Part shown: positions 1 through 10,604 of the stretch, piece by piece
Numbering within the stretch: position 1 is the first letter of the stretch
How the letters are laid out: each line of letters starts with the position of its first letter
Origin: an uncultured Pelagibacteraceae bacterium
GTDB taxonomy: Bacteria > Pseudomonadota > Alphaproteobacteria > Pelagibacterales > Pelagibacteraceae
Assembly (NCBI GenBank): GCA_902592325.1
Contig: CACJEC010000005.1
Location: 1-41,675, forward strand
Reading direction: 5' to 3'
Length of the DNA stretch: 41,675 bases
Translations under genes and position numbers: made by a program
The notes under the pieces: generated by a model
Database searches by the model: none
Told to the model about the DNA's origin: nothing
The model's input: only the letters and a program-made list of their open reading frames with translations

Positions 1-169
<169 letters not shown>

Positions 170-180
170 TTAATTTTATT

Positions 181-1143
181 ATGAAAAATATTTTAGTCAT
201 TGGTGGTGGAGCCATGGGATCAGCATTTACAATTCCATGTCTAGAAAATAATAACAAAGTTGTTATCACCGAACCTTACTCAAAGAGATTTATTAAAGAC
301 CTGTCATCAAAAAATAAATTCCACTCAGCTTTAAAGATTAAACTTCCAAAAAAATTGAAATTCAGAAGATTTTCACAAGATTTATTTCAAGAAAAATTTG
401 ACTTAATAGTAATTGCTTTAAGTCTTTCAGGAATTGATTTTATTGGTAGAGAACTAAAAAAATTTAAAATTAAAACACCAATCTTAGTACTTACAAAAGG
501 TCTAAAATACGAAAAAAAAAATAAAAAGATTTTAACAATTTCTGAGCAATTAAAAAAAAATTATTATGGAATGAACATTTCTATTTTGAAAGGACCTTGT
601 TTAGCTAAAGAACTTGCAAGGAAAAATCAAACCAGCGTTATTGTGGCTAATACAAATATAAATATAGCTAAAAAAATTGGTAAAATGATTTCTACGAAAT
701 ATTACTTAACAGAATTTTCTCAAGATATTATAGGAGTTGAAGTTTGTTCTGCAATTAAGAATATTTATTCAATGATTATTGGAGCCGGTCAAAGTTTAAA
801 TGCATCATCTAATCTGTTTCAAAAATCAGTAATAGAAATGTGCTATTTAACTAAATATTTTAAAGGCAAAGAGGAAACTACCCTAGGTCTTTCTGGAGTT
901 GGAGATTTATATGTAAGTGCAGCCGGAGGAAGAAATAGCAAAATGGGAAGTTATTTAGGAAAAGGATATACTTTTAAAATAGCAAAGAAAAGATTTATGC
1001 CAAATGATACCGTAGAGGGAGAGCAGCTTGCAAGAGAAATTGCACCATTTGTTTTAAAAAAGATTAATAAAAAAAAAATTCCATTAATGAATAATCTATT
1101 AAAAACAATAATTAATAATAAGAAGCTTAAAATTAAAGTTTAA
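181..1143 (+). CDS. gpsA: NAD(P)-dependent glycerol-3-phosphate dehydrogenase-like protein
   Basis: A cytosolic dehydrogenase of the GpsA family, which reduces dihydroxyacetone phosphate to sn-glycerol 3-phosphate for phospholipid synthesis. The 320 residues are close to the usual ~330. Visible motifs are the N-terminal GGGAMGSAF dinucleotide loop (residues 8-16), LTKGLKY (104-110), [10 protein letters not shown] (137-146), the segment around Lys193 (SAIKN, matching the catalytic lysine in ALKN of GpsA) and [11 protein letters not shown] followed by [13 protein letters not shown] (236-262). The C-terminal helical domain is complete. It is divergent (GPCLAKE instead of GPSFAKE), so it may be a paralogue with a different hydroxy-acid or polyol-phosphate substrate. 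It is divergent to the upstream monooxygenase and its stop overlaps the convergent fhs stop by 4 bases. Confidence 0.72.
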   Translation: MKNILVIGGGAMGSAFTIPCLENNNKVVITEPYSKRFIKDLSSKNKFHSALKIKLPKKLKFRRFSQDLFQEKFDLIVIALSLSGIDFIGRELKKFKIKTPILVLTKGLKYEKKNKKILTISEQLKKNYYGMNISILKGPCLAKELARKNQTSVIVANTNINIAKKIGKMISTKYYLTEFSQDIIGVEVCSAIKNIYSMIIGAGQSLNASSNLFQKSVIEMCYLTKYFKGKEETTLGLSGVGDLYVSAAGGRNSKMGSYLGKGYTFKIAKKRFMPNDTVEGEQLAREIAPFVLKKINKKKIPLMNNLLKTIINNKKLKIKV

Positions 1144-2822
1144 AACAAACCTTCAATATCACCTTTATCATTAAGCTTAATCGAGTCAGCTGCTGGTACA
1201 CGAGGTAAACCAGGCATCGTCATTATTTCCCCGCAAACAACAACTATAAATTCGGCTCCCGAGGATAATCTCACTTCTCTCACTGGTAAAACATGTCCTG
1301 TAGGTGCTCCTTTAAGATTTGGGTCGGTTGAAAAACTGTATTGAGTTTTAGCAATACAAACTGGCAGTTTTCCAAAACCTTTTTCCTCAAAATCTTTCAA
1401 TTGTTGTCTTACTTTAGTGTCAGCCACTACTTCTCTTGCGTGATAGATTTCTTGAGCTATTTTTTCTATTTTTTTAAATAATGGTAAATTGTCTTCATAT
1501 AAATATTTAAAAGTGTTTTTTTTATCTTCACAAATTTCAACTACATTTTTTGCTAATTCTTCTGTGCCTTTGCCACCATTAGACCAATGAGTACATTTAG
1601 ATGCTTTAACTCCTTGTGTTTTACAAAAGTCTAGTAATGTATTCATCTCTTTATCTGTATCTGTTATGAAGTGGTTAACAGCAATCGTAACTGGAAGACC
1701 AAATTTTCTTGTGTTATTTATATGTCTTTCTAAATTTACTAAACCTTTTTTTAAAGCATCGACATTTTCATTTTTTAATTCATCTTTAGCAATCCCACCG
1801 TGCATTTTTAAAGCTCTAATAGTTGCTACGATAACTACACAGTCAGGTTTAATTCCTGACTTTCTACATTTTATATCTAAAAATTTTTCTGCTCCAAGAT
1901 CTGCACCAAACCCTGCTTCTGTTACAACATAATCTGCTAATTTTAGACCAGCCTTGGTCGCTATAACAGAATTACAGCCATGTGCTATATTTGCAAAAGG
2001 CCCCCCATGAATAATCGCAGGATTATTTTCTAAAGTTTGTGTCACATTAGGTCTTATTGCTTCCTTTAACAAAACAGTCATTGGTCCATGTGCATTTAAA
2101 TCTTTTGCACAAATTGCTTTTTTATCTCTGGTGTACCCGATTGTGATATTTCCAATTCTATTTTCTAAATCTTTTAAATCTGTAGCTAAACAAAAGATAG
2201 CCATAATTTCAGAGGCAACAGTTATGTCAAAACCATCTTGTCTAGGATATCCATTTGCCACACCGCCAAGATCAATCACAATTGATCTTAAAGATCTGTC
2301 ATTCATATCCATTACTCTTTTCCAAACTACTCTTCTAACATCAATATTAAGTTTGTTTCCCCAATAAATATGATTGTCTATTAATGCAGATAATAAATTA
2401 TGAGCTGAAGTAATTGCATGAAAGTCGCCAGTAAAATGTAAATTAATTTGCTCCATAGGCACAACTTGTGCATATCCTCCACCAGCAGCACCACCTTTCA
2501 TTCCAAAAGAGGGTCCAAGACTAGGTTCTCTTAAACATACAATTGATTTTTTTCCTATTTTGTTCAAGCCATCATTTAATCCTACAGAGGTAGTAGTTTT
2601 ACCTTCGCCTGCAGGAGTTGGTGTAATTGCAGTGACTAAAATTAAATTCCCATCTTTTTTTTTAAGTGTATCTAAATATTCCAAGTTTATTTTTGCAATG
2701 TGTCTACCCATTGGACTGAATGCCGAACTCTCATCAGGGACATTAATTTTAGCTAATATGTCCTTGATAGGCTCCATTTTAGCTTCTCTTGCTATTTGGA
2801 TATCTGATTTTACTTCACTCAT
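1140..2822 (-). CDS. fhs: Formate--tetrahydrofolate ligase
   Basis: ATP-dependent ligation of formate to tetrahydrofolate, giving 10-formyl-THF in the cytosol. The 560 residues match the family length. The nucleotide-binding loop [11 protein letters not shown] is at about 68-78, followed by the family hallmark [21 protein letters not shown] (from about residue 99) and [12 protein letters not shown]. In SAR11 this enzyme is part of the oxidation route for methyl and formaldehyde-level carbon from methylated amines, and can produce ATP when run in reverse. It is transcribed divergently from soxBDAG, which releases methylene-THF or formaldehyde, so co-expression is plausible. No clear Shine-Dalgarno precedes the ATG at 2822. 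Confidence 0.95.
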   Translation of the reverse strand: MSEVKSDIQIAREAKMEPIKDILAKINVPDESSAFSPMGRHIAKINLEYLDTLKKKDGNLILVTAITPTPAGEGKTTTSVGLNDGLNKIGKKSIVCLREPSLGPSFGMKGGAAGGGYAQVVPMEQINLHFTGDFHAITSAHNLLSALIDNHIYWGNKLNIDVRRVVWKRVMDMNDRSLRSIVIDLGGVANGYPRQDGFDITVASEIMAIFCLATDLKDLENRIGNITIGYTRDKKAICAKDLNAHGPMTVLLKEAIRPNVTQTLENNPAIIHGGPFANIAHGCNSVIATKAGLKLADYVVTEAGFGADLGAEKFLDIKCRKSGIKPDCVVIVATIRALKMHGGIAKDELKNENVDALKKGLVNLERHINNTRKFGLPVTIAVNHFITDTDKEMNTLLDFCKTQGVKASKCTHWSNGGKGTEELAKNVVEICEDKKNTFKYLYEDNLPLFKKIEKIAQEIYHAREVVADTKVRQQLKDFEEKGFGKLPVCIAKTQYSFSTDPNLKGAPTGHVLPVREVRLSSGAEFIVVVCGEIMTMPGLPRVPAADSIKLNDKGDIEGLF

Positions 2823-2877
2823 TAAAGGTTTTTTAAATATATAAAAACTTGATGATTAGTATCTCTTTTTAAAGCCT

Positions 2878-2905
2878 TTGGAAATATCTAAAAATTATAT
2901 ATAAA
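2878..2905 (+). promoter_or_regulatory. Candidate promoter for soxBDAG
   Basis: In the 126-bp gap between divergent fhs and soxB, TTGGAA (2878-2883) and TATAAA (2900-2905) are separated by 16 bases, resembling a sigma-70 -35/-10 pair. In DNA this AT-rich such matches are common, so this is a weak call. soxB itself has no clear Shine-Dalgarno before the ATG at 2949. Confidence 0.3.
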
Positions 2906-2948
2906 AAAAATATGAACTATTTTCATTCATTAATTATAAAATTCCTCT

Positions 2949-4205
2949 ATGGAAAAATATTCTATATTCAATTTAGTTAAAAATGCATTTTCTAATCATA
3001 AAAACTGGGATCTAGCCTGGAAAGACCCAACACCAAAAAAAGAATATGATGTTGTTATTATTGGGGGTGGTGGCCATGGGTTGGCTACCGCTTATTACTT
3101 GGCAAAAGAACATAATATCACCAATGTTGCAATTATTGAAAAAGGTTGGATTGGTGGGGGAAATGTAGGACGAAACACTACCATAATAAGATCAAACTAT
3201 ATGTTTGATGAAAACGCTCTATTTAGCGAGTTTGGTATGAATCTTTGGAGAAAGATGAGTCAAGATTTGAATTATAATGTGATGTTTTCTCCAAGAGGAA
3301 TTATTAACCTTGCTCACTCAGATGCTCAAATGAATGTTTATGCTAGAAGAGGCAACTCAATGCGATTGAATGGTATTGACGCTGTATTACTTAACAGAGA
3401 GCAAGTGAAAGAAATTATTCCTATGGCAGATTTTTCTGAAAACGTAAGATTTCCTATTTTTGGTGGATTAATGCAACCAAGTGCTGGGACGGCGAGACAT
3501 GATGCTGTAGCATGGGGCTATGCTAGACAAGCTGACTCAATGGGAGTTGATATAATTCAAAATTGTGAGGTAACTGGCTTTGATGTTTCAGAAGGAAAAA
3601 TAAAAGGTGTTAGAACTTCTCGAGGCGATATTAAAGTTAAAAAGATTGGTTTATGTGTAGCAGGCAGTACCAATATTTTGGCAGAAAAACTTAATATGAC
3701 ATTGCCTATAGAAACTCATCTTCTTCAAGCATGTGTTTCTGAACCCGTTAAACCTGTCTTAGATAGGGTAGTTACTTTTGGCGCTGGTCATTTTTATATA
3801 AGTCAATCTGATAAAGGTGAAATGGTAATGGGTGGAGATTTGGATGGATACAATAGTTATGCCCAAAGAGGAAATTTGCCAACACTCCAACATGTTTTAA
3901 CAGAAGGAATTGCGATGATGCCATTCTTAAGTAAATTAAAAATGCTTAGAACTTGGGGTGGAATAATGGATATGTCTATGGATGGTTCACCTATCATTGA
4001 TAAAACTCACATTGAGGGTTTGTATTTAAATTGCGGATGGTGTTACGGCGGTTTTAAAGCTACACCAGCATCAGGGTGGACTTTTGCTCATACTATCGCG
4101 CAAGACCGGGTTCATGAATTAAATGCTGGATATAGATTAAATAGATTTAATACGGGTCATTTGTTAGATGAAAAAGGACTTGGTACAAAAACTTGGATTT
4201 CATAA
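2949..4205 (+). CDS. soxB: Sarcosine oxidase beta subunit
   Basis: Catalytic FAD/FMN subunit of heterotetrameric sarcosine oxidase, which oxidatively demethylates sarcosine to glycine, passing the methyl carbon to tetrahydrofolate. The 418 residues match the family. A D-amino-acid-oxidase-type FAD fold starts at DVVIIGGGGHG (34-44). His184 in the TARHDAVAWGYAR segment corresponds to the histidine that carries covalent FMN in characterised SoxB proteins (family knowledge). The C-terminal CGWCYGGFKATPASGW segment is also typical. It is the first gene of the soxBDAG operon; soxD starts on the base after its stop. Confidence 0.95.
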   Translation: MEKYSIFNLVKNAFSNHKNWDLAWKDPTPKKEYDVVIIGGGGHGLATAYYLAKEHNITNVAIIEKGWIGGGNVGRNTTIIRSNYMFDENALFSEFGMNLWRKMSQDLNYNVMFSPRGIINLAHSDAQMNVYARRGNSMRLNGIDAVLLNREQVKEIIPMADFSENVRFPIFGGLMQPSAGTARHDAVAWGYARQADSMGVDIIQNCEVTGFDVSEGKIKGVRTSRGDIKVKKIGLCVAGSTNILAEKLNMTLPIETHLLQACVSEPVKPVLDRVVTFGAGHFYISQSDKGEMVMGGDLDGYNSYAQRGNLPTLQHVLTEGIAMMPFLSKLKMLRTWGGIMDMSMDGSPIIDKTHIEGLYLNCGWCYGGFKATPASGWTFAHTIAQDRVHELNAGYRLNRFNTGHLLDEKGLGTKTWIS

Positions 4206-4478
4206 ATGCTTTATATTAAATGTCCGTACTGTGGATGGAGATCACAAAATGAATTTTCTTATGGTGGTGATGCAAGCATTAAAAGACCAAAACTAAATAA
4301 GGAAGTATCAGATCAAGATTGGGATAATTTTGTTTACAATAGAAAAAGCTTAAGAGGCAAACATTGGGAGTTATGGCAGCATTTGTCGGGTTGTCGACAA
4401 TGGATAAAAGTTGAGAGAGATACGGCAACACATGAAATTTTTAAAACTCTTAAAGCCGATGAGGATATTTCATTATGA
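4206..4478 (+). CDS. soxD: Sarcosine oxidase delta subunit
   Basis: Small zinc-binding structural subunit of heterotetrameric sarcosine oxidase. In 90 residues the zinc ligands known from characterised enzymes (Cys6, Cys9, His59, Cys63) are all present at exactly those positions: CPYC at 6-9, then QHLSGC ending at 63. It starts immediately after the soxB stop and overlaps soxA by ATGA, so translation is probably coupled. Confidence 0.94.
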   Translation: MLYIKCPYCGWRSQNEFSYGGDASIKRPKLNKEVSDQDWDNFVYNRKSLRGKHWELWQHLSGCRQWIKVERDTATHEIFKTLKADEDISL

Positions 4479-7471
4479 CACAAAATTTTAGATTAGAAGG
4501 TGTAGGATTAATTAATAGAGAGAAAAAAATTTCATTTAAATTTAATGGTAAAAAATATTATGGTTATGAAGGTGACACTCTAGCTTCTGCATTGATAGCA
4601 AATGGAATTCATTTAATTGGTAGAAGTTTTAAGTATCATAGACCTAGAGGTTTTTTTGGAGCCGGGGTCGATGAACCTTATGCAATTGTTCAATTATATA
4701 GAAACGGTGAGACAGAACCAAATATAAAATCCACAGAACAAGAACTTTTTGAGGGATTAGAGGCAAAAAGTGTAAATTGTTGGCCAAGTGTTAATTTTGA
4801 TATAGGAGCAATAAATAATTTTCTTAAAATATTTCTTCCAGCTGGATTTTATTACAAAACATTTATGTGGCCAAAAAGTTTTTGGTACAAAGTTTATGAA
4901 CCATTTATCAGAAAAGCAGCAGGTTTAGGAACTGCTTCAATAAAGCATGATAAAGAAAGATACGAACATAAATATGAGTATTGTGACTTATTAATTGCTG
5001 GTTCAGGACCAGCAGGCCTTGCTAGCGCCTATGCTGCTGCAAAAAATGGAGCTCGTGTAATATTAGCTGAAGATAAATCAAGATTTGGTGGAACGCTTCT
5101 TACAAGTGAAGTTAATATTGGTAATAAATCAGGTAAAGAATGGGCAGACGGAGTTATCTCTGAACTTAAAGAAATGCCTAATGTAATTGTTAAAAATAGA
5201 TCTCAGGTATTTGGTTACTATGATCATAACATGCTAGTAATGACTGAAAGAATAAGTGATCATTTACCAAAAACAAAAAAATTTCATCCAAAACAAAAAC
5301 TTTGGTATATTAGAGCAAAAGAGGTTTTAATCTCCTCAGGATCAATCGAAAGACCAATAGTTTTTGGTAACAATGATACCCCAGGTGTTATGCTTTCTTC
5401 AGCAGCAAAAGAGTATATGAAAGTATATGGTGTGCTTGTTGGAAAAAACCCTCTTATTTTTACCAATAATGATAGTGGATATGAAACTGCAATTGAATTT
5501 AAAAAAAATGGTATTGATGCTTTAATTTTAGATACTCGAAAAGATCCTCAATCTGAAATCGTTGAAGAAGCAAAAAATTTAGGAATCAAAATAAAATTTT
5601 CTTATGTTGTTGTAGCCGCCCAAGGTTATAAAAAAGTAAAATCAGCGGATATTGCAAAAATTTCAGATGATAAAGAACAACTTGGAAAAATCGAAAATAT
5701 TAAATGTGATTGTATATGTGTTTCTGGTTTTTGGACACCTACAATTCACCTAGCATCGCAATCAGGAAATAAAACAAAATTTAATGAAAAAATTGATGCA
5801 TTTGTACCTGGAATATCAAAACAAAATGAAACAACTTTAGGTGCTGCAAATGGGACTTATACTTTAGATGAGACTTTAAAAGGTTCATTTGAAACTGGGC
5901 ACAAACTATCAAAACAAATTACTAATAATGATAACAAAGTTTCTTTTCCAAATGTTGTTGAAAAAAAATCAACTGTTCATGATAAATTTTGGTGTGTACC
6001 GCTTCCAAAAGGAAAAAATTACAAACGATTTTTAGACTTTCAAAATGATGTTGCAGTTTCAGATATTGAGATTGCATTGAGAGAAGGCTATCGATCAATT
6101 GAACATGTAAAAAGATATACTACTCTTGGTATGGCAACTGACCAAGGCAAAACAAGTAATCTTAATGGTTTACAGCTAGTTTCTAAGATTGAAAATAAAG
6201 TTGTACCAGCTGTAGGCCATACAACTTTTAGACCTCCTTACACTCCTGTTTCAATAGGTGCAATTGTTGGAAGAGAAGTTGGGAAACACTCTAAACCAAC
6301 AAGAAAATCCCCAATGCACAAATGGCATGAAAAAAATAATGCAGTTTTTGTTGATGCAGGTGTTTGGTTAAGGCCTAGATATTATAAAAGAGGAGATGAA
6401 AATTTATTTGAAGCATCAAAAAGAGAAGCAAAAAATGTAAGAACAAATGTTGGTGTTTGTGATGTAACTACATTAGGTAAAATAGATATTAAAGGACCAG
6501 ATGCAGCAGAACTTCTTAATAGAGTTTATACTAATGCATGGTTAAAGTTGCCAGTTGGAAAAGCAAGATATGGTGTAATGTTGAGAGAAGATGGAATTGT
6601 CATGGATGATGGAACGACTACAAGAATTTCAGAAAATCATTACCATATGACAACAACTACTGCTCAAGCTGCAAATGTTCTCTCACATTTAGAATATTAT
6701 TTGCAACTAGTATGGCCAGAATTAAATGTGAATGTGGTTTCAACAACAGAACAATGGGCTGGAGCTGCAATTGCAGGACCAAAATCAAGACAATTATTAC
6801 AAAAACTATTTACAAATTCTGATGTGTCAAATGAAGGATTGCCTTTTATGGGTTACATGGAAGGAGACTTATTCGGAGTTAAAGCCAGAATTTTCAGAAT
6901 TTCATTTTCTGGTGAGCTCGCTTATGAAATAAATGTAGAGTCTGATAATGGAAACTTTATGTGGGAAAAAATTATAGAAGTTGGACAAGAATTTAATATT
7001 CAACCATATGGAACAGAGGCTTTGTCGACTTTAAGAATTGAAATGGGGCACGTTGCGGGCTCTGAGCTAGATGGAAGAACAATCCCTTATGATAATTCTC
7101 TTGAAGGACTTCTTAGTAAAAAGAAAGATTTTATAGGAAAAAGATCTTTAAGTAGAGAAGCATTTACAGTTGAGGATAGACAAAAAGTTGTTGGAGTAGT
7201 TCCTTTAGATAAAAAAACAAGCATTCCTGAGGGATCACATTTAGTTAAAGACTCAAATGCACCATTACCAAATCCAAAATTAGGTTATATTTCAGCTTCT
7301 TGTTGGAGTGTTGAGCATGATAATCCATTTTCTTTAGCAATTCTTAAAGATGGAAAAAACATGATAGGTAAAAAATTATTTGTGATGTCTCCACTTAAAA
7401 ATAAAGTAATTCCAGTTGAAATAGTTTCTTCACATTATGTTGATCCAAAAGGTGAAAGGGTTAGATCATGA
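4475..7471 (+). CDS. soxA: Sarcosine oxidase alpha subunit
   Basis: Large subunit (998 residues) that binds NAD+ and folate. The N-terminus (about 15-100) resembles a 2Fe-2S ferredoxin-like domain that has lost cluster ligands. A Rossmann domain follows with [21 protein letters not shown] at about 175-195. The last ~380 residues form a GcvT/aminomethyltransferase-type folate domain (from about ADVGVWLRP-like [12 protein letters not shown], through [11 protein letters not shown], to IGKRSL). The folate domain accepts the carbon released from sarcosine to form 5,10-methylene-THF. It overlaps soxD and soxG by 4 bases each (ATGA). Length and domain order match complete family members. Confidence 0.95.
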   Translation: MTQNFRLEGVGLINREKKISFKFNGKKYYGYEGDTLASALIANGIHLIGRSFKYHRPRGFFGAGVDEPYAIVQLYRNGETEPNIKSTEQELFEGLEAKSVNCWPSVNFDIGAINNFLKIFLPAGFYYKTFMWPKSFWYKVYEPFIRKAAGLGTASIKHDKERYEHKYEYCDLLIAGSGPAGLASAYAAAKNGARVILAEDKSRFGGTLLTSEVNIGNKSGKEWADGVISELKEMPNVIVKNRSQVFGYYDHNMLVMTERISDHLPKTKKFHPKQKLWYIRAKEVLISSGSIERPIVFGNNDTPGVMLSSAAKEYMKVYGVLVGKNPLIFTNNDSGYETAIEFKKNGIDALILDTRKDPQSEIVEEAKNLGIKIKFSYVVVAAQGYKKVKSADIAKISDDKEQLGKIENIKCDCICVSGFWTPTIHLASQSGNKTKFNEKIDAFVPGISKQNETTLGAANGTYTLDETLKGSFETGHKLSKQITNNDNKVSFPNVVEKKSTVHDKFWCVPLPKGKNYKRFLDFQNDVAVSDIEIALREGYRSIEHVKRYTTLGMATDQGKTSNLNGLQLVSKIENKVVPAVGHTTFRPPYTPVSIGAIVGREVGKHSKPTRKSPMHKWHEKNNAVFVDAGVWLRPRYYKRGDENLFEASKREAKNVRTNVGVCDVTTLGKIDIKGPDAAELLNRVYTNAWLKLPVGKARYGVMLREDGIVMDDGTTTRISENHYHMTTTTAQAANVLSHLEYYLQLVWPELNVNVVSTTEQWAGAAIAGPKSRQLLQKLFTNSDVSNEGLPFMGYMEGDLFGVKARIFRISFSGELAYEINVESDNGNFMWEKIIEVGQEFNIQPYGTEALSTLRIEMGHVAGSELDGRTIPYDNSLEGLLSKKKDFIGKRSLSREAFTVEDRQKVVGVVPLDKKTSIPEGSHLVKDSNAPLPNPKLGYISASCWSVEHDNPFSLAILKDGKNMIGKKLFVMSPLKNKVIPVEIVSSHYVDPKGERVRS

Positions 7472-8055
7472 GTTTAATATCAGCCTTAGCCAATGTTCAT
7501 TCAATAGGTCAATTTGGTGATCATGAAGGTAAAAATGAAAATGATCTTTTAAAAATCTCAGAGATAAAAAATTTACTCATAATTCAAATAGTTCAGTATA
7601 AGAATTCTAAATTTTTAATTGAAAATATTGATATTGATGGTTTAAAGTTAAAAGACAGACCATTAAATGTTGTAAATAATAATGAAACAAGAATTTTATG
7701 GAATGGGCCTAAAAATTGGCTTTTAGTTTCAACAAAAAAAGATTTATTAAAAAAAATTTCACAAAATTTTCATGAAACAGATTTTGCAATAACAGACCTA
7801 TCTTACTCAAGAGCTATAATTGAAATAGAAGGACAAGAAGTTAAAGAAGTTTTAAAGAAAGGTTGTCCTTTTAATTTTAATACTTTAGAAAAAAATAATT
7901 CAATAAATTCTATTTATAATGGAATAGCTTTCACGGTTGATATGCTTGATGATAATCCATTTAAAGTAAGAATATTTGCTCTAAGAAGTTTTGGAGAATC
8001 ACTGTATCACTCAATTACGGATGCTTCTTTAGAATTTGGTTTTCATTCAAAATGA
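7468..8055 (+). CDS. soxG: Sarcosine oxidase gamma subunit
   Basis: The 195-residue gamma subunit of heterotetrameric sarcosine oxidase, distantly related to GcvT. Visible family features are the early SALANV segment, [14 protein letters not shown] (corresponding to xGPDEWLL in other SoxG), [26 protein letters not shown] (the DLSHGRxxxxxxGxxAxxxLxxGCP motif) and [15 protein letters not shown] near the end. Its position after soxBDA, overlapping soxA by ATGA, makes the assignment secure. Seven bases separate its stop from the stop of the convergent EamA gene. Confidence 0.93.
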   Translation: MSLISALANVHSIGQFGDHEGKNENDLLKISEIKNLLIIQIVQYKNSKFLIENIDIDGLKLKDRPLNVVNNNETRILWNGPKNWLLVSTKKDLLKKISQNFHETDFAITDLSYSRAIIEIEGQEVKEVLKKGCPFNFNTLEKNNSINSIYNGIAFTVDMLDDNPFKVRIFALRSFGESLYHSITDASLEFGFHSK

Positions 8056-8062
8056 TTTTTTT

Positions 8063-8911
8063 TTAATCTCTTGTTGCAATATAAACACCAATTGTAGTTA
8101 TTAGAAATCCGATAAGATCTAAATTAGTTAAACCTTCATTTAAAAACATCCATGCCATAAAAGCAGATGTTGCTGGTATTAAAAAAAATATTGAAACAGT
8201 CTTACTTGCTGAATTATTTTTTATTAAGTACATCAATATTGTGAAAGCACCAAAAGATACTAAAAATATTTGATGGCTCATTGCGATTATAAATGTTTGT
8301 GTAAAATCAATATATGGTTCTGCAAAAAAAATTATTATTATAATATGAAATGTTACTCCCCCCAAAGCTTGATACATATTGCTTACAGACAATGGGAGAT
8401 TATTGCTCAGTTTCTTTTGCCAAATAGTTGAGGAAGTAATTGCAATTAAAGCAATTATGGTTGCGACCAAACCAATCACAGGAATATTTGAGCCAACATC
8501 TAGACCAAGAACTAAAACTGCACCTGAAAAACCAAGCAAAACACCAATCCATTGTTTTAAGGTTACTTTTTCATTTAATATTGGTCCACTTAAAGCATTG
8601 GTTAAAATTGGTTGGAGTGTAACGATTAGAGCTGCAATACCTGTAGGCATTCCTTTTGAAATTGAAAAGAACACACCACCCAAATACAATCCATGAAAAA
8701 GAACACCACTTAAAAAAGATTCAATAAAATTTTTTTTATTAGTTAAAATTTTTTGTTTTGAATAAAGGGAAAATAAAAAAAAACCGATTGTTACAATTGA
8801 AAACCTAAAAGCAAGAGCTGAAAATGGATCACTATTATCAATTAAAGGCTTAGTTGTTATAAATGCTGAAGACCAAAGAACAACAAATATGAAGGGAAAT
8901 ATTTTAACCAT
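8063..8911 (-). CDS. EamA-family (DMT superfamily) membrane transporter
   Basis: An inner-membrane protein of 282 residues with about ten hydrophobic segments in two repeats, the pattern of EamA drug/metabolite exporters. It starts FVVLWSSAFITTKPLI, the WxSxF motif of the first EamA repeat. The second repeat runs from about residue 145 (GLVATIIALIAITSSTIWQKK) and ends with the typical FLNEGLTNLDLIGFLITTIGVYI. Substrate cannot be predicted; relatives export amino acids or other metabolites. It is convergent with soxG and divergent from the gene at 9014, so it probably has its own promoter in 8912-9013. Confidence 0.85.
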   Translation of the reverse strand: MVKIFPFIFVVLWSSAFITTKPLIDNSDPFSALAFRFSIVTIGFFLFSLYSKQKILTNKKNFIESFLSGVLFHGLYLGGVFFSISKGMPTGIAALIVTLQPILTNALSGPILNEKVTLKQWIGVLLGFSGAVLVLGLDVGSNIPVIGLVATIIALIAITSSTIWQKKLSNNLPLSVSNMYQALGGVTFHIIIIIFFAEPYIDFTQTFIIAMSHQIFLVSFGAFTILMYLIKNNSASKTVSIFFLIPATSAFMAWMFLNEGLTNLDLIGFLITTIGVYIATRD

Positions 8912-9013
8912 TACATCTTATAGACCAAAATTAAGGGAATTTTGTTTAATTTTGTACCTAATTTGGACTCTTTATTATTTGAGCCACCTTTACAAATCAC
9001 TTAGAGTGCTGAC

Positions 9014-9328
9014 ATGTTTAATAGGTATGTAAAAATTGCTTTTATACTGACCTCGTTTTTATTTACAACTGGGTTTTTTTCCTTAGTAGCTTTTGTAGGA
9101 CCTGCTACAACTATGTTTACTTCTGGCAATATCTATAAAGCAAGTGCTCAATTTATAATTGACCAAAGTATAAAAAAAAAAACAGGAAAGAATTCTCTAA
9201 CTATAGTTAAAGAAGAAATAGAAAAAAAAGAGTCTCAAAGAAATCTCAACAAAGAGTTGAGATTGTTAGTTGAAAAAAGGATTAAAATTGCAAGACAGAA
9301 GCTTGATTTACAAAAGATTAGTCAATAA
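9014..9328 (+). CDS. Unknown small protein with N-terminal membrane segment and charged helix
   Basis: Not recognised. The 104 residues begin with a strongly hydrophobic stretch (about 8-33, ending GPATTMF) that reads as one transmembrane helix or an uncleaved signal. The rest (about 50-104) is Lys/Glu-rich and likely helical or coiled-coil, so it may be a single-span membrane-anchored protein. No Shine-Dalgarno is evident before the ATG. Its 3' end overlaps the convergent gene at 9318 by 11 bases. Function unknown. Confidence 0.6.
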   Translation: MFNRYVKIAFILTSFLFTTGFFSLVAFVGPATTMFTSGNIYKASAQFIIDQSIKKKTGKNSLTIVKEEIEKKESQRNLNKELRLLVEKRIKIARQKLDLQKISQ

Positions 9329-9755
9329 TTTTTAAATAAATAAGATTTTCTTGATTACTTTCTTTGCACCATAATTCGTAACTTTCACAAATTCTCCACA
9401 AATGATCAAATGCCCTTTGGGAAATATCTAACGGAAAGTGACTTTTTGCATAATATAGATCTGGAAATTGAATAAGTTGTTTCATCATCATATCTTTTTG
9501 AACTTTCAATAATCTTAAAGTTTCATCTGGAATTTTCTTTTTATTATTTTGATCAATAAAATCATCTTTCTTTAATTTTTCAAACCATTCATCATGAAAT
9601 TTTCCACTACTTATTTTTTTATAAAGTTCAGATCCAATAAACCCATCAATGGCATCAATATTAGAAAAATCTGTATTATTTTTTTTTATCTTTGAAATTT
9701 CAGAATAAATTATTTCTGCAATAAATAATACATATGGTCTTTCTTTAGATGCCAT
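9318..9755 (-). CDS. Conserved-looking hypothetical protein, cytosolic
   Basis: Not recognised. The product is 145 residues, soluble, lysine-rich and mostly helical in character, with an aromatic/Cys-containing C-terminus (RAFDHLWRICESYELWCKE). There is no signal peptide or membrane segment. It lies 3 bases downstream of the racemase-like gene's stop in reading order, so the two are probably co-transcribed from the promoter upstream of 10505. Codon use is like its neighbours. Confidence 0.6.
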   Translation of the reverse strand: MASKERPYVLFIAEIIYSEISKIKKNNTDFSNIDAIDGFIGSELYKKISSGKFHDEWFEKLKKDDFIDQNNKKKIPDETLRLLKVQKDMMMKQLIQFPDLYYAKSHFPLDISQRAFDHLWRICESYELWCKESNQENLIYLKIID

Positions 9756-9758
9756 TAA

Positions 9759-10505
9759 TTATTTTTTGTATTTTTTCATTGCAGCGTGAGCTAGTATCAA
9801 ATTTGGATCTAAAAAAACTTTTGAGGTTTTAACATTTTTAAATGATTTAAAAGCAAATATTGCGATTGGTAATTCTGTACATCCAAGGATTATTTTCCTA
9901 CATTTCTTTTTTATCAAAAAATTGATAGCAGGTTTAATAGTTTTATTCGCTTCTTTAACTTTACCCATCTTTACAAGTTTTATAGCTTTATTTACTGATT
10001 TTTCTTGAACAATAGAATTAGGAAAAATTAGATTATATTTTTTATCAAAGAATTTATTATAAATTCCAGTCTTTAAAGTACCTTCGGTTGCTAGTAAACC
10101 GATTGATGAATTTTTTTTACACGTTTTAAGAGTATGATTAAATACTTCTTTTGGCATGTTGATTATTGGTAGTTTAATTTTTCTTTTTAAGTCGTTATAC
10201 CAATAATGAGCTGTATTACATGGCACTACTATAAATTTACATTTACTTTTTTTAAGTAGCTGACAACCTTTTAATAAGCTTTTTAAAACTAAATTATATT
10301 TTCTTTTACTCTTATTATTTACAAATCGATTTGATAAATTTTTGGTATGTACTCCAATTGACTCTGGTCTTCCAGGAATATTAGCTTTATTGTAAAGTAA
10401 AAATAGTGGATACTCTTGATCAATTTTACCTCTGTTTAAAATTGCAAGTTTATTACAGAAGTCAAGCCCAGCTTGTGTACCCATTCCACCAAGAATACCA
10501 ATCAT
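9759..10505 (-). CDS. Aspartate/glutamate racemase family protein
   Basis: A cytosolic, cofactor-independent racemase-type enzyme (248 residues) of the Asp/Glu racemase superfamily. The N-terminus MIGILGGMGTQAGLDF is the family signature. The two catalytic cysteines are both present: Cys96 in VPCNTAHYW and Cys209 in LGCTELPI. Relatives interconvert L- and D-aspartate or broad-specificity amino acids. The exact substrate is not determined by these motifs. The start at 10505 lies just beyond the terminator of the upstream csp gene on the same strand. Confidence 0.82.
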   Translation of the reverse strand: MIGILGGMGTQAGLDFCNKLAILNRGKIDQEYPLFLLYNKANIPGRPESIGVHTKNLSNRFVNNKSKRKYNLVLKSLLKGCQLLKKSKCKFIVVPCNTAHYWYNDLKRKIKLPIINMPKEVFNHTLKTCKKNSSIGLLATEGTLKTGIYNKFFDKKYNLIFPNSIVQEKSVNKAIKLVKMGKVKEANKTIKPAINFLIKKKCRKIILGCTELPIAIFAFKSFKNVKTSKVFLDPNLILAHAAMKKYKK

Positions 10506-10531
10506 ACTTTTAATATATTGAAGATTAGTTT

Positions 10532-10587
10532 ATTGGCTACAAAAAAATAAGTTCTCTTTAGAGGACTTAAAATTAGTTGTAGCCAAT
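10532..10587 (-). terminator. Rho-independent terminator of the cold-shock gene, nested in an 11-bp inverted repeat
   Basis: Read on the minus strand, a 9-bp stem (10561-10569 with 10548-10556, one G-T wobble, loop of 4) is followed by A and seven T residues, a classic intrinsic terminator just after the csp stop at 10605. It is enclosed by a second, perfect 11-bp inverted repeat (ATTGGCTACAA at 10532-10542, TTGTAGCCAAT at 10577-10587) whose left arm overlaps the T-tract. Confidence 0.8.
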
Positions 10588-10604
10588 TAATGATATTGTG
10601 AAAA

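Noticed and set aside
1666-2844. Several plus-strand open frames opposite fhs (for example 1666-1932, 2131-2367, 2560-2844)
   Set aside because: They lie antisense inside a clear full-length fhs and have no recognisable protein features; low stop density comes from the conserved coding strand.
8053-8072. T-run between soxG and the EamA gene as an intrinsic terminator
   Set aside because: There is no stem before the T-tract in the 7-base gap; AT-rich tracts of this kind are common here.
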